Assembly (NCBI GenBank): GCA_028712225.1
Contig: JAQTQN010000010.1
Location: forward strand, 1 to 33,462
DNA from: Methylobacter sp.
GTDB lineage: Bacteria > Pseudomonadota > Gammaproteobacteria > Methylococcales > Methylomonadaceae
Length of the DNA stretch: 33,462 nt
Reading direction: 5' to 3'
A model generated the notes under the pieces. It did no database searches and was not told the origin of the DNA. It saw only the letters and a program-made list of their open reading frames with translations. Every line of letters begins with the position of its first letter. Position 1 is the stretch's first letter. Both the position numbers and the translations under genes were made by a program. Below, piece by piece: positions 19,260 through 28,060 of this stretch.

Positions 19260-20395
19260 ATGGCTAAAGAACTCAATAAAGACGCGGTCTACAGGGCAGC
19301 AAAACCAAAGACTATGGATTACTCCATCAATGATGGTGGCGGCCTGTTTCTTTTTGTTGGCTCGACTGGTGCCAAGTTATGGCGCTTTGTTTACACGTTT
19401 AACAGCAAACGAAGAAAGATCGCATTTGGTGCCTACCCATCCGTCACACTTGAAGCAGCCAGACGCGAAGCAGAGAAAGCCCGCGATAATATCGCCAACG
19501 GCATTGACCCCGGCGAGATAAAAAAACAGTCAAAGCAAACGACGATTGCCAATACTGAGAACGAAAACCGTAAAGCAGCAGGATTGCCAATAATAAACAG
19601 CTTTGCAGATATTACCCGGCAATGGTTGGATTCAATCGCACACTTAACCAGTGAAAAAACGCATACCAAGAAAACTTCAAGAATTGAGCGGCTGGCCTTC
19701 CCTATTCTTGGTGATCTTGCAATCAATCAGATCAAATCTTCCGATGTACTGGCAAGCCTTAAGCCCATGATTGATAAATCATAGCTTGAGACAGCTCACC
19801 GGTTGCACGGCGAAATAAGCTCAGTGTTCGCCTATGCAATTGTTCATAACTTCACCGACTATGACCCGGCGCAAGCAGTAATACCAATCCCAATAAATTC
19901 ATATCTTATTGTTTCTTAGCTGGTTGAAGGCTAGCTCAACGTTAAGGATTAACCGTTCGCCTGTCCATAGATCACCCTTGTGGTGAAGCCTGTCGAAGGG
20001 TGAATGGTTAATCCGTTCATGGTTCGACAAGCTCTCGGCAACTGCTCCTGCGTCGCTTAGAGCGCCTACTTTTGGTGCCCTACCTCCTGCATCCTTGCAG
20101 TCGACCACGAACGGCTTAACTTAATGACATTGAAGAATTAATAGGAGTTAATTAAAAACTTATTGGGATTGGTATAACAAAACAAATCCCCGCACAAAAG
20201 AAAAAACACCGCGCCGCGTTGATCGACCCTAAACAGGTTGGGCAGTTACTCAGGGATATTTCAAACTATCAGGGCACGTTTGTTGTGCAATGTGCGTTTA
20301 GGTTATCGCCCCCCCCCTACTCTTCCAACGACCCGGCGAAATACGTCAAATGCTTTGGGCAACTTGAAAATGCAGAAGCCATTTCCACCCCACCA
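19260..20395 (+). pseudogene. P4-type tyrosine integrase, truncated, frameshifted and split by a MITE-like insertion
   Basis: N-terminal DUF4102-type region (YRAAKPKTMDYSINDGGGLFLFVGSTGAKLWRF...) to DKS stop; past the stop the frame continues LETAHRLHGEISSVFAYAIVHNFTDYDPAQAV. The coding sense resumes after the insertion as TKQIPAQKKKHRAALIDPKQVGQLLRDISNYQGTFVVQCAFRLSP, then out of frame LLFQRPGEIRQMLW. The catalytic C-terminus is not found. Confidence 0.9.
19881..20175. mobile_element. MITE-like non-autonomous element with 16-bp perfect terminal inverted repeats
   Basis: Left end ATACCAATCCCAATAA (19881-19896), right end TTATTGGGATTGGTAT (20160-20175) are exact reverse complements. The interior has no convincing CDS and contains further inverted repeats (ggattaacc/ggttaatcc). 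Confidence 0.88.
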
Positions 20396-20692
20396 TCTGT
20401 CATTCGGATACAGGATTTTTTGGAAACAGGCCTACTGAATCAAGACGATAATCATCTGCCGTCAATAGTGGAAGGCCGTGAGCTCGTTGCATTTATGCTG
20501 AAATGGATAGACATTGAAGTGGATGAGGCCAAGCCTGCCAGGCAAACGTTTCAGTATGTCAGTGATTTTCAGGACAAGGCCTTTCAGCTCAGCATGTGTT
20601 GCAGATTGGAGGCTGGGATTATTCCAGGGCGAGGGCGATGCCGTCGGCAACGGTAGCTTCCGTGTGATGGCATCAACCTTCTGATCGAAAGA

Positions 20693-21289
20693 TTAGTCGA
20701 ATTTCACCAGATTCAATATCGCCAGGGGGCCGCCGGGGAACTGCATAAGCCGGCTTTCGTTCAAGCCACCCAGGTCGACGGGTGCGAAGCCCATACGCGC
20801 GATAAGATCGCTAACGGTATTCTTCGCATCGACATCCTCTCCAGCCAGGAACAGCACGCGTCGGCCACTTTCGACTTGCGGATCTTCGTCCAGCACACGA
20901 GCCTCCAAATGGTTGAATGCCTTGACTACGCGGGCACCCGGCGCCCATTCAGCCACGACTTCGCTGGAAGCTCGACCTCCTAGGTCGACTGCCTGGAATG
21001 ACGGCACTTCAACGGCATTGTTGGCATCGACCAAGATGCGGCCATTCCACGATCCGAGGTCTTTCAGCGCGGAGGGCAATCGGTCCCAAATGACTGCAAC
21101 GAATACCACGTCGGCTTGGGCCGCTTCTTTCACAGTGACAGCCTTGATGCTTGGACCCAGCTCGTCGGTCAAGGCTTTAAGCGATTGAGGCCCGCGGCTG
21201 TTGGCGATGACTGCTTGGATACCGTTACGGGCGAGTTTGCGGGCGATGGCCGAGCCGATGGCACCGGCGCCGATGATAGCAATTTTCAT
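20693..21289 (-). CDS. NAD(P)-binding F420-reductase-like oxidoreductase
   Basis: MKIAIIGAGAIGSAIARKLARNGIQAVIANSRGP Rossmann start; VVKAFNHLEARVLDEDP; VLFLAGEDVDAKNTVSDLIARMGFAPVDLGGL. Confidence 0.85.
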   Translation of the reverse strand: MKIAIIGAGAIGSAIARKLARNGIQAVIANSRGPQSLKALTDELGPSIKAVTVKEAAQADVVFVAVIWDRLPSALKDLGSWNGRILVDANNAVEVPSFQAVDLGGRASSEVVAEWAPGARVVKAFNHLEARVLDEDPQVESGRRVLFLAGEDVDAKNTVSDLIARMGFAPVDLGGLNESRLMQFPGGPLAILNLVKFD

Positions 21290-21410
21290 GATGTTTCCTT
21301 TGGATAAAGTGAATATGTTGTGTTACGGGTTTGGATTTTAGGCGCTTCCAGTTCATAGCAGTAGTAGTGACCTGCTAGAATATGTTTCAATCATTCGTTG
21401 AAGGTGAGTC

Positions 21411-22352
21411 ATGGAAACCCTATCCAATCTTGAGTCTTTCGTCCGTAGCGCCGAGACGGGCAACTTTTCGGCGGCGGCGCGTCGGCTGGCTCTGACGCCG
21501 GCGGCGGTCAGTCGCAACGTCGCCCAGTTGGAGCGCAACCTTGGCGTGAAGTTGTTCCAGCGCAGTACGCGCGGCCTAACCCTGACCGAAGCGGGCGAGC
21601 ATTTCCTGCAGTCGGTGCGGGTTGGTCTCGACAGCATCCAAGGTGCGATTGCCGACATCACGGTCAATGCCGGGCAGCCCGCCGGAGTGCTGAAACTAAG
21701 CGCGGCGCCGGGGTTTGGGATGGATTACCTATTGCCGTTGATGCCGGCCTTCCTCGAGCGGTATCCTGCGGTGACGCCTGACTGGTATTTCGATAATCGC
21801 CCGGTGGATTTGATCGTCGGCGGTTTCGATGCGGCCATTGGTGGTGGTTTCGATCTTCCACTTGGCATGGTGGCGCGCGAGCTGGGGCGGATACATCTGA
21901 TTGCGGTGGCGTCGCCGGTTTTCCTGCACGGCAAACGTCGCCCCGAGGATCCAACCGAACTTGCCGAATTGGCCGGCGTGACGCTGCGTTCGCCGCTTAA
22001 CGGCCGCATGCGTACGCTGGTCATGCGCAACAGCGCCGGTACCGAAATCGCGGCGGTTCAAAAGCCTGTGTTGATGGTCAACGATCCGGACGCGCTTTGC
22101 CGCGCGACGTTGCTGGGCCTCGGCGTCGGTCTGGTTGCCGTTCCACATGCCGCGCCGCATCTGGAAAGCGGCGCACTGGAGCGACTGCTGCCGGACTGGC
22201 ATGGCGACATTGGGCCGCTTTCACTGTATTTCTCCAGCCAGAAACTGCTGCCAGCCAAAACGCGCGCTTTTGTTGATTTCGTCACCGAGGCGTTCCGCGC
22301 GCAGAAGCTGGCGCAAATTTTGTCTGTCAGGAGCCAAGCACGCGGCGACTAG
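21411..22352 (+). CDS. LysR-family transcriptional regulator
   Basis: N-terminal HTH METLSNLESFVRSAETGNFSAAARRLALTPAAVSRNVAQLERNLGVKLFQRSTRGLTLTEAGEHF. Divergent from the reductase at 21289. Confidence 0.95.
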   Translation: METLSNLESFVRSAETGNFSAAARRLALTPAAVSRNVAQLERNLGVKLFQRSTRGLTLTEAGEHFLQSVRVGLDSIQGAIADITVNAGQPAGVLKLSAAPGFGMDYLLPLMPAFLERYPAVTPDWYFDNRPVDLIVGGFDAAIGGGFDLPLGMVARELGRIHLIAVASPVFLHGKRRPEDPTELAELAGVTLRSPLNGRMRTLVMRNSAGTEIAAVQKPVLMVNDPDALCRATLLGLGVGLVAVPHAAPHLESGALERLLPDWHGDIGPLSLYFSSQKLLPAKTRAFVDFVTEAFRAQKLAQILSVRSQARGD

Positions 22353-22459
22353 GCCTGACGCAGACTAGGCCGTCCATTCATTGGCTACTTTGGACTAACA
22401 TGGTCTGAACCTCCGGCACCACTACAATCTGATGTGCCAACACTTTCCAGGACACATGA

Positions 22460-22846
22460 TTAAGCAGCTTTGTGCTGCAATTCGTAGTCTATTGGCGACA
22501 AATAGCCATTGGCAGAATGCAGTCGCTCACGGTTGTAAAAAACATCAATATATTCAAATGCAGCTTGCCTAGCCTCCGTTCGAGTTGTGTAAATCTGATG
22601 ATGGATTAGCTCGGTTTTCAAGGTATGAAAAAAACTTTCTGACACTGCATTATTCCAGCAATTGCCATTGCGGCTCATACTTTGCCGGATGCCGCGCTGC
22701 TTCAATAGCGTACGGTGGCTCTCCGAGGCATATTTACTGCCGCAATCACTATGCCTAACAAGCCATTTGCCGGTTTTCGCTTCCAAATGCGCGTCATTCA
22801 CCAGTTTAGCCCGCACTTGTGCCCTGTGGGTATACTCGACAGGCAT
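22460..22846 (-). mobile_element. IS3-family transposase OrfB C-terminal remnant
   Basis: HSDCGSKYASESHRTLLKQRGIRQSMSRNGNCWNNAVSESFFHTLKTELIHHQIYTTRTEARQAAFEYIDVFYNRERLHSANGYLSP is the DDE C-terminal part; the N-terminal part and OrfA are missing. Confidence 0.92.
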
Positions 22847-23114
22847 ATAGTCTTTTGACCTATTTAATCAACTAATTGTTTTTATTGAATTAAGTTAACT
22901 ATTTATAACCAATGGGACATTAAAGGGGCATTAGAAAATAAAAACGCCTTGAATTGGCTATTTTTTAGCCATCTTACAGGGTGTTGGAATTAGGGTAATT
23001 TAGCGGTTTTAGCTGGTTTAAGGTAGGCGCGTTTTTGGATAAGAATTCAGCCTGTTGTATTGCGGCTTGTTATGGTTTTTTATTTTGAAGTGTCCCGTCC
23101 GTGTCCCTCAGGCA

Positions 23115-23147
23115 ATAAAAAAGGCCTTCGATTTCTCGTAAGGCCTT
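23115..23147 (-). terminator. Rho-independent terminator following the tRNA-Lys fragment
   Basis: Minus strand AAGGCCTT-acgagaaatcg-AAGGCCTTTTTT: 8-bp stem plus T tract. Confidence 0.7.
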
Positions 23148-23155
23148 GATTTTAT

Positions 23156-23203
23156 TGGTGGGGTGTTAGGGATTCGAACCCTAGACCTATGGATTAAGAG
23201 TCC
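23156..23203 (-). other. 3' fragment of tRNA-Lys(CUU), probable integrase attachment-site remnant
   Basis: Minus strand GGACTCTTAATCCATAGGTCTAGGGTTCGAATCCCTAACACCCCACCA: anticodon loop CTCTTAA, T arm TAGGG-TTCGAAT-CCCTA, 3' acceptor strand plus CCA. Upstream sequence does not form the D arm or 5' acceptor. Confidence 0.85.
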
Positions 23204-23355
23204 CCGCAAATCACTATTTATCTCTGTTGATTGTCATTCAATAAATCACATATTTTTACTATAAATCAATATCTTGCTTCATTTATCTCCATTTGTTGTG
23301 TTGATTAATATTCAGCGATATACTGCAAAAGCGGTTACAAAAATAAGGCGGAATT

Positions 23356-24684
23356 ATGGCGAAGTTAAAGTTAACGGCAGGAAGGGTTGCAAGCTTCAAA
23401 TGTGATGAAGGGAAAGTCCAAACTTTCCTTTGGTGCGACGAAGTTGCGGGCTTGGGTGTGCGAGCAACACCCAGTTCAAGTGCCAAGCGGTATATTTTTC
23501 AAGCCAAGATAAAAGGCCAGACCATGCGCGTTACGATTGGAAAGGTTAGTGCATGGAGTATTCCAGAAGCGCAAGCCGAAGCCCGCCGCCTCCAAATCAT
23601 GATTGACAACGGTAACGATCCGCGCGAAGTGAAATCTGATAAGGAAGCCGCAAAAGTTGCCGCTAAAAAAGCTAAAGAAGCGGAAGCCGCCGCTATAGTA
23701 ATGCAGGCGGCCCGCGAATCGGTGACGGTGGGTATGGCATGGGCTGAATATATCGCCGCTCGAAAGCCTTATTGGTCCGAAAGTCATTACCATGACCATG
23801 AAAAAGATATGCATCTCGGCGGAGCTGTGCGGAGTCGTAGCACTGAGCTTACTAAACCCGGCACACTCGCATCGTTGGCAGAGGTCCGCCTTATCGACCT
23901 GACCCCGGAGCGGGTGGAAGAATGGGCAGATGCTGAAACATTGAAGAGACCGACACGCGCCAGACTTTCATTACGATTATTGAAAGCCTTTCTTTTTTGG
24001 TGTGCCAGACATCCAATGTATAAGGCAATCGTGACTGCCAACCCAGCACAAAGCAAAACCGCCCGCGAAAGTTTGGGCAAAGCCAAGGTTAAAAATGATG
24101 TGCTACAGCGGGAGCAGTTGCCCGCATGGTTTGCCGCCGTTAAACAGATCGGAAACCCAGTGATTAGCGCTTATTTGCAAACATTGTTGCTTGTCGGTTC
24201 TCGGCGCGAAGAACTGGCCGCGCTTCGATGGACTGATATTGATTTTAAGTGGAACAGCATAACAATACATGACAAAGTTGAAGATTTTCGAGTTATTCCA
24301 TTAACGCCCTATGTAGCGCATTTGTTGGCTGGATTGCCGCGCCGTAGTGAGTGGGTTTTCTCAAGTCCGACCGCCGCATCAGGCCGTCTGACTGAGCCAC
24401 GCATTGCCCATAACCAAGCCTGTGCTATTGCTGGTCTGGATATGACTCTGCACGGCCTACGCCGTAGCTTTGCAACACTGTGTGAATGGACAGAAACGCC
24501 CGCCGGAATCGCTGCACAAATCCAGGGCCATAAGCCGCAAGGAGTTAGAGAACAGAACTACATACGCCGTCCGCTTGATTTGTTGCGGATGTGGCACGTA
24601 AAGATTGAGGCATGGATGTTGGAGCAAGCCGGAATTGTGTTTAATCAGCCAGATATGGGGCATGGTTTGCGTGTCGTTAAATAA
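23356..24684 (+). CDS. Tyrosine recombinase / P4-type integrase, apparently intact
   Basis: DUF4102-type N-terminus; catalytic motifs LLVGSRREELAALRWTDID, HGLRRSFATLCEW, GHKPQGVREQNY. Confidence 0.94.
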   Translation: MAKLKLTAGRVASFKCDEGKVQTFLWCDEVAGLGVRATPSSSAKRYIFQAKIKGQTMRVTIGKVSAWSIPEAQAEARRLQIMIDNGNDPREVKSDKEAAKVAAKKAKEAEAAAIVMQAARESVTVGMAWAEYIAARKPYWSESHYHDHEKDMHLGGAVRSRSTELTKPGTLASLAEVRLIDLTPERVEEWADAETLKRPTRARLSLRLLKAFLFWCARHPMYKAIVTANPAQSKTARESLGKAKVKNDVLQREQLPAWFAAVKQIGNPVISAYLQTLLLVGSRREELAALRWTDIDFKWNSITIHDKVEDFRVIPLTPYVAHLLAGLPRRSEWVFSSPTAASGRLTEPRIAHNQACAIAGLDMTLHGLRRSFATLCEWTETPAGIAAQIQGHKPQGVREQNYIRRPLDLLRMWHVKIEAWMLEQAGIVFNQPDMGHGLRVVK

Positions 24685-24725
24685 TCCGCTTGCACTTAAT
24701 GTTTTGTAACTTATAATTCACAATA

Positions 24726-25055
24726 ATGTATAAAGTTGAAGATTACTTAACCGAAGACGGGCGAATTCCCTTTAAAGAATGGCTGTCGGCGCTTACTGAC
24801 CGTCAAGCGAAGGCGCGGGTATTGACGAGAGTGCAGCGCATGGCTGCTGGCAACTTGGGCGATTGCAAACCATTACAAGATGGTGTTTGGGAATTACGCA
24901 TAGATCATGGCCCCGGCTATCGTGTCTACTACGCTCAAACAGGTAAAAAGCTGTTGCTGTTGCTTATCGGTGGCGATAAAAGTAAACAACAATCCGATAT
25001 AAATAAAGCCGTAGACTATTGGAAAGACTGGAATCGGAGAACGCACCATGAATGA
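24726..25055 (+). CDS. RelE/ParE-superfamily (HigB-like, phage Gp49-type) toxin
   Basis: YLTEDGRIPFKEWLSALTDRQAKARVLTRVQRMAAGNLGDCKPLQDGVWELRIDHGPGYRVYYAQTGKKLLLLLIGGDKSKQQSDI. Confidence 0.9.
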   Translation: MYKVEDYLTEDGRIPFKEWLSALTDRQAKARVLTRVQRMAAGNLGDCKPLQDGVWELRIDHGPGYRVYYAQTGKKLLLLLIGGDKSKQQSDINKAVDYWKDWNRRTHHE

Positions 25056-25365
25056 AGCATCAAGACCCCACGACCAAACCGTTATAGAGTTATTGCGGGA
25101 AGACCCTGATTTTGCAGATGAGTATTTAACCACCGCATTTGAAGAAATCAACGAACCCGGTGGACGGGAAGCTTTGTTAGCTGCTTTACGGCACATTGCC
25201 GAGGCTCAAGGTATGGCAACAATAGCTGAGCGAGCAGGTATAAAACGTGAAAGCCTCTATCGCGCCCTGTCCCCCAAAGGAAATCCAACAATTAAAACAT
25301 TACTGGCCGTAATGGGTGCAGCTGGACTGAAATTATCCGTACACCGGCAAGCAGCACTTCATTAG
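25048..25365 (+). CDS. HigA-like addiction-module antidote protein
   Basis: HTH EAQGMATIAERAGIKRESLYRALSPKGNPTIKTLLAVMGAAGLKLSV; overlaps the toxin ORF by 8 bp. Confidence 0.88.
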   Translation: MNEASRPHDQTVIELLREDPDFADEYLTTAFEEINEPGGREALLAALRHIAEAQGMATIAERAGIKRESLYRALSPKGNPTIKTLLAVMGAAGLKLSVHRQAALH

Positions 25366-25375
25366 AAGCAATAAA

Positions 25376-25648
25376 ATGAGCAGAATGCACAATCCAGCAC
25401 ACCCCGGCGAAGTATTACAGGAATGGCTACCAGAAGATATGACGGTAACAGAAGCTGCAAAGGAATTACAGATTTCCCGCGTCATGCTTTCTAAGGTATT
25501 GAACGGCAAGGCTGGAGTGACGGCCGGGATGGCCTTACTCCTTTCGGTATGGCTTGGCACACCCCCTGATGTTTGGCTTGGTATGCAAACGCAATGGGAT
25601 CTGTGGCAGGCCGAACAGCTACCACGACCATCTATCAAGATGGCTTGA
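25376..25648 (+). CDS. Second HigA-family (VapI-like) antitoxin / XRE regulator
   Basis: MHNPAHPGEVLQEWLPEDMTVTEAAKELQISRVMLSKVLNGKAGVTAGMALLLSVWLGTPPDVWLGMQTQWDLWQAE is typical of HigA. Confidence 0.88.
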   Translation: MSRMHNPAHPGEVLQEWLPEDMTVTEAAKELQISRVMLSKVLNGKAGVTAGMALLLSVWLGTPPDVWLGMQTQWDLWQAEQLPRPSIKMA

Positions 25649-26110
25649 TAGACAGGCAGCTTAGCTTTATTAAATGATTATGTTTATCCGCCCTATCCGA
25701 GCAGTACTTTGAAAAAAGATGTTTTATAAGAACTGGTCAGTATCTCCGATGCTGCCGTTAAACATTGCATATCGCGCTTTGCTCTGTACCCTGTGCAGCA
25801 TCTGTGCGGATATAGCAATTCGCCTTGAAGTCTGGGGAGCGGTGCTACAGCCGAAAGTTGGGGGCATATGCAAACAGAATTCGACCTCTGGAAAACAGAC
25901 AAAAACAGCGCCCAGTATTAAATTCGCTAAAAAGCTTCACGCAGCCTGATAGCGTATCAAGACAAATCAAGCAAAACTACCAAGGGGTGCGAACATTATC
26001 CCAGTGACTCGATACTATTTCGGAAAGCCTTCATTTGCACTTACCTATGTGAACTGAACGGGCAAAATCAGCCGCAACAGTTGCCGACGCTTACTGATTT
26101 ATTTTTTTGT

Positions 26111-26168
26111 TATGTTTCAATATGTTATGTTTTTTAGTATGTTACCGCAGGTACGGAAACATACTAAA
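26111..26168. promoter_or_regulatory. Repeated TATGTT hexamers and an 11-bp dyad, candidate operator
   Basis: TATGTT at 26111, 26121, 26126 and 26138. TTTAGTATGTT (26133-26143) is an exact inverted copy of AACATACTAAA (26158-26168). Confidence 0.45.
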
Positions 26169-26253
26169 CATCGTTAATAATCAATGGCTTATTGATTTTT
26201 AATGCTGTGACTCTATAGTGATCCTTAATATCAACAGAATTGAGGATCAATCA

Positions 26254-26460
26254 ATGGCAACCACCAATCAATATATCCAGCTAGATAAAGTGACCTGTCC
26301 AACGGTGCAAACCAATGCCGCGGCGTACTATCTAAATCGCAAGCCACAAACACTGAGATCGTGGGCCTGCCTAGAAAATGGACCGATCCGGCCACTTAGG
26401 ATCAAAAATCGACTGGCGTGGTCTGTTGCAGAAATCAAAGCATTGACTGGGGTTATATAA
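26254..26460 (+). CDS. Small AlpA/excisionase-like DNA-binding protein
   Basis: MATTNQYIQLDKVTCPTVQTNAAAYYLNRKPQTLRSWACLENGPIRPLRIKNRLAWSVAEIKALTGV; MerR/AlpA-like HTH layout with upstream GAGGA. Confidence 0.6.
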   Translation: MATTNQYIQLDKVTCPTVQTNAAAYYLNRKPQTLRSWACLENGPIRPLRIKNRLAWSVAEIKALTGVI

Positions 26461-26607
26461 TGACTACCCAGTCATGCAAAAAATTCTACTTTGTCAATAG
26501 TGCAGACTGCTTCGCTATTGACTGGACTTTGTGTTTCCAGGCTTTCTGGCTGGTATCGTTATGGTCTTGTTAGTCCAAGTGGCGTCGAAAAATCGACATT
26601 TGCACGA

Positions 26608-26919
26608 AAGCTTTGCTTAGACTGTTGCATGCATCATTCGATGCGCCAATTGCGCTGTTATGTTAAGTATTAACTGGCAGTGATTGGCGAATTTTGCCCA
26701 GCTTGCGAAGCATCTATTTTGGCTGTAGAGGAATCACTGCGCACGATGAGTCTGATGCTGAAATTCAACGTACAAGTGAATGCGTCGATTGTTGATCCAG
26801 ATTACTTTGCAAATGTACGCAAGAAGCTAGCACTTGACCAAGGGGAAACTGCCGAGATTTTCGGTTGCGGAGTCCATGCCTCTTCGCGTTAGGCGAATGG
26901 AAAAACTAAGCCGCTTTAA
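26608..26919 (+). pseudogene. MqsA-family (YgiT zinc-finger + HTH) antitoxin remnant
   Basis: In one frame across stops: CLDCCMHHSMRQLRCYVKY*LAVIGEFCPACEASILAVEESLR...NASIVDPDYFANVRKKLALDQGETAEIFGCGVHASSR*ANGKTKPL*. Resembles MqsA CPxC, GxFCPxC, VRKKLxLxQxEAxEIFGGGVNAFSRYExGKTKP with in-frame stops. Confidence 0.75.
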
Positions 26920-26942
26920 ACGTTAGTTAAATTATTTAAAAT

Positions 26943-27230
26943 GGGTAGTCAATGCACCTCCACCCACTATAAATTGTGTTGCTGCCAAAATTAAAGCCAT
27001 CGGCAATATCAGTCTCAATTTAGAACCACATACTAAACAAATAAAACCATCTGGCCACCGTAACTTGATCAGAAAGGCAACACAAGAGTCATTGTCAGGA
27101 AACCACTTCACAAAATACCTATAGGTTCGCGAGTAATCTCGCCCCGCTTCTAGAACCGGTCTTGTTTTGGTTTGATGATCTAATTCGTTCACCACTATAT
27201 TTTGTGTCAGGAGGCGCTAATTGACTACCC
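26943..27230 (-). mobile_element. Internally deleted IS1595-like element
   Basis: Ends GGGTAGTCAATgcacCTCC (26943) and GGAGgcgctAATTGACTACCC (27210-27230) are imperfect inverted repeats. The minus-strand interior encodes a transposase N-terminus (KWFPDNDSCVAFLIKLRWPDGFICLVCGSKLR) that then breaks off. Confidence 0.65.
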
Positions 27231-27376
27231 CCTTTATTTAAATTGCTTGACCGGCATCCCGATCCTATCAATGAAGTCAGGACGATTTAATAAACGTGTG
27301 CTGACGCAAATCTACAAATGTTATGGTTGCAGACATTCATTATCAATGGATTGTGCAGTAACTGACCGCCTCAGTC

Positions 27377-27818
27377 CGGCCATTATGTGAAGTTTCCTTT
27401 TATGTGCAGAGGCTTTGGCGTAACCCTGATTTTACTGGCTTTAAAGCCTCTATCTCGCCCGCAACCTTTGCATAATTTCCATGATTTGAAACAAGCCTTC
27501 AAATACACCCAAAGGGAGTAATATCAGCGCTTGTTCCTATCAATGTCGTCAGGCCTATCGAATTCTCACTATTTATCAGCATAACGGATAAATTTCGCAT
27601 GATTGTTTTCCGGTAGCGAACTAATTTGAGTAGAAGAAAAGCTATCTGTTGTGCTGAGGGTTATTTTCTGAATTGAACAACAGAAAATCCACTCATGAAA
27701 ATTACAAAAATTATGACCAGTTTTTTACCTGTATGCCTCGCTCAATCCGCTTGATTTCTGGTATCAACTATTCGATGCCAAGATACTGTGCATAAAAGGA
27801 AACTTCACATAATGGCCG
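27377..27818. mobile_element. Putative non-autonomous element (~442 bp) with 28-bp perfect terminal inverted repeats
   Basis: CGGCCATTATGTGAAGTTTCCTTTTATG (27377-27404) versus CATAAAAGGAAACTTCACATAATGGCCG (27791-27818), exact reverse complements. No long ORF inside. Subterminal inverted repeat AGAGGCTTT (27408-27416) / AAAGCCTCT (27443-27451). Confidence 0.75.
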
Positions 27819-28060
27819 ATTGAACTAATTCAACAAGGCCGAAAGCTGACATTAAATTTCAGATAAATAAGCGATCTGACTATTTTGGCGATTCATTTTT
27901 TTCTTCGTCGCTATTAGGTTCTTTTGATAATGGAATGATTGGCGGTTTTTATCTGGATACACAGTTAAAACCTGATCATTGTTCTCAGTTGAAGGTCCAA
28001 ATTGACGGAGATCCTATTAGACTTTATAGCGTTCAAAAAAGTTCGAAATACAGAGAACGA

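Noticed and set aside
25690-26010. Short ORFs of 60-76 aa between the second antitoxin and the repeat region
   Set aside because: Overlap each other on both strands with no motifs; treated as non-coding.
27202-27390. 62-aa plus-strand ORF with GRFNKRVLTQIYKCYGCRHSLSMD
   Set aside because: Resembles a transposase zinc ribbon but is too short and incomplete; starts inside the IS1595-like terminal repeat.
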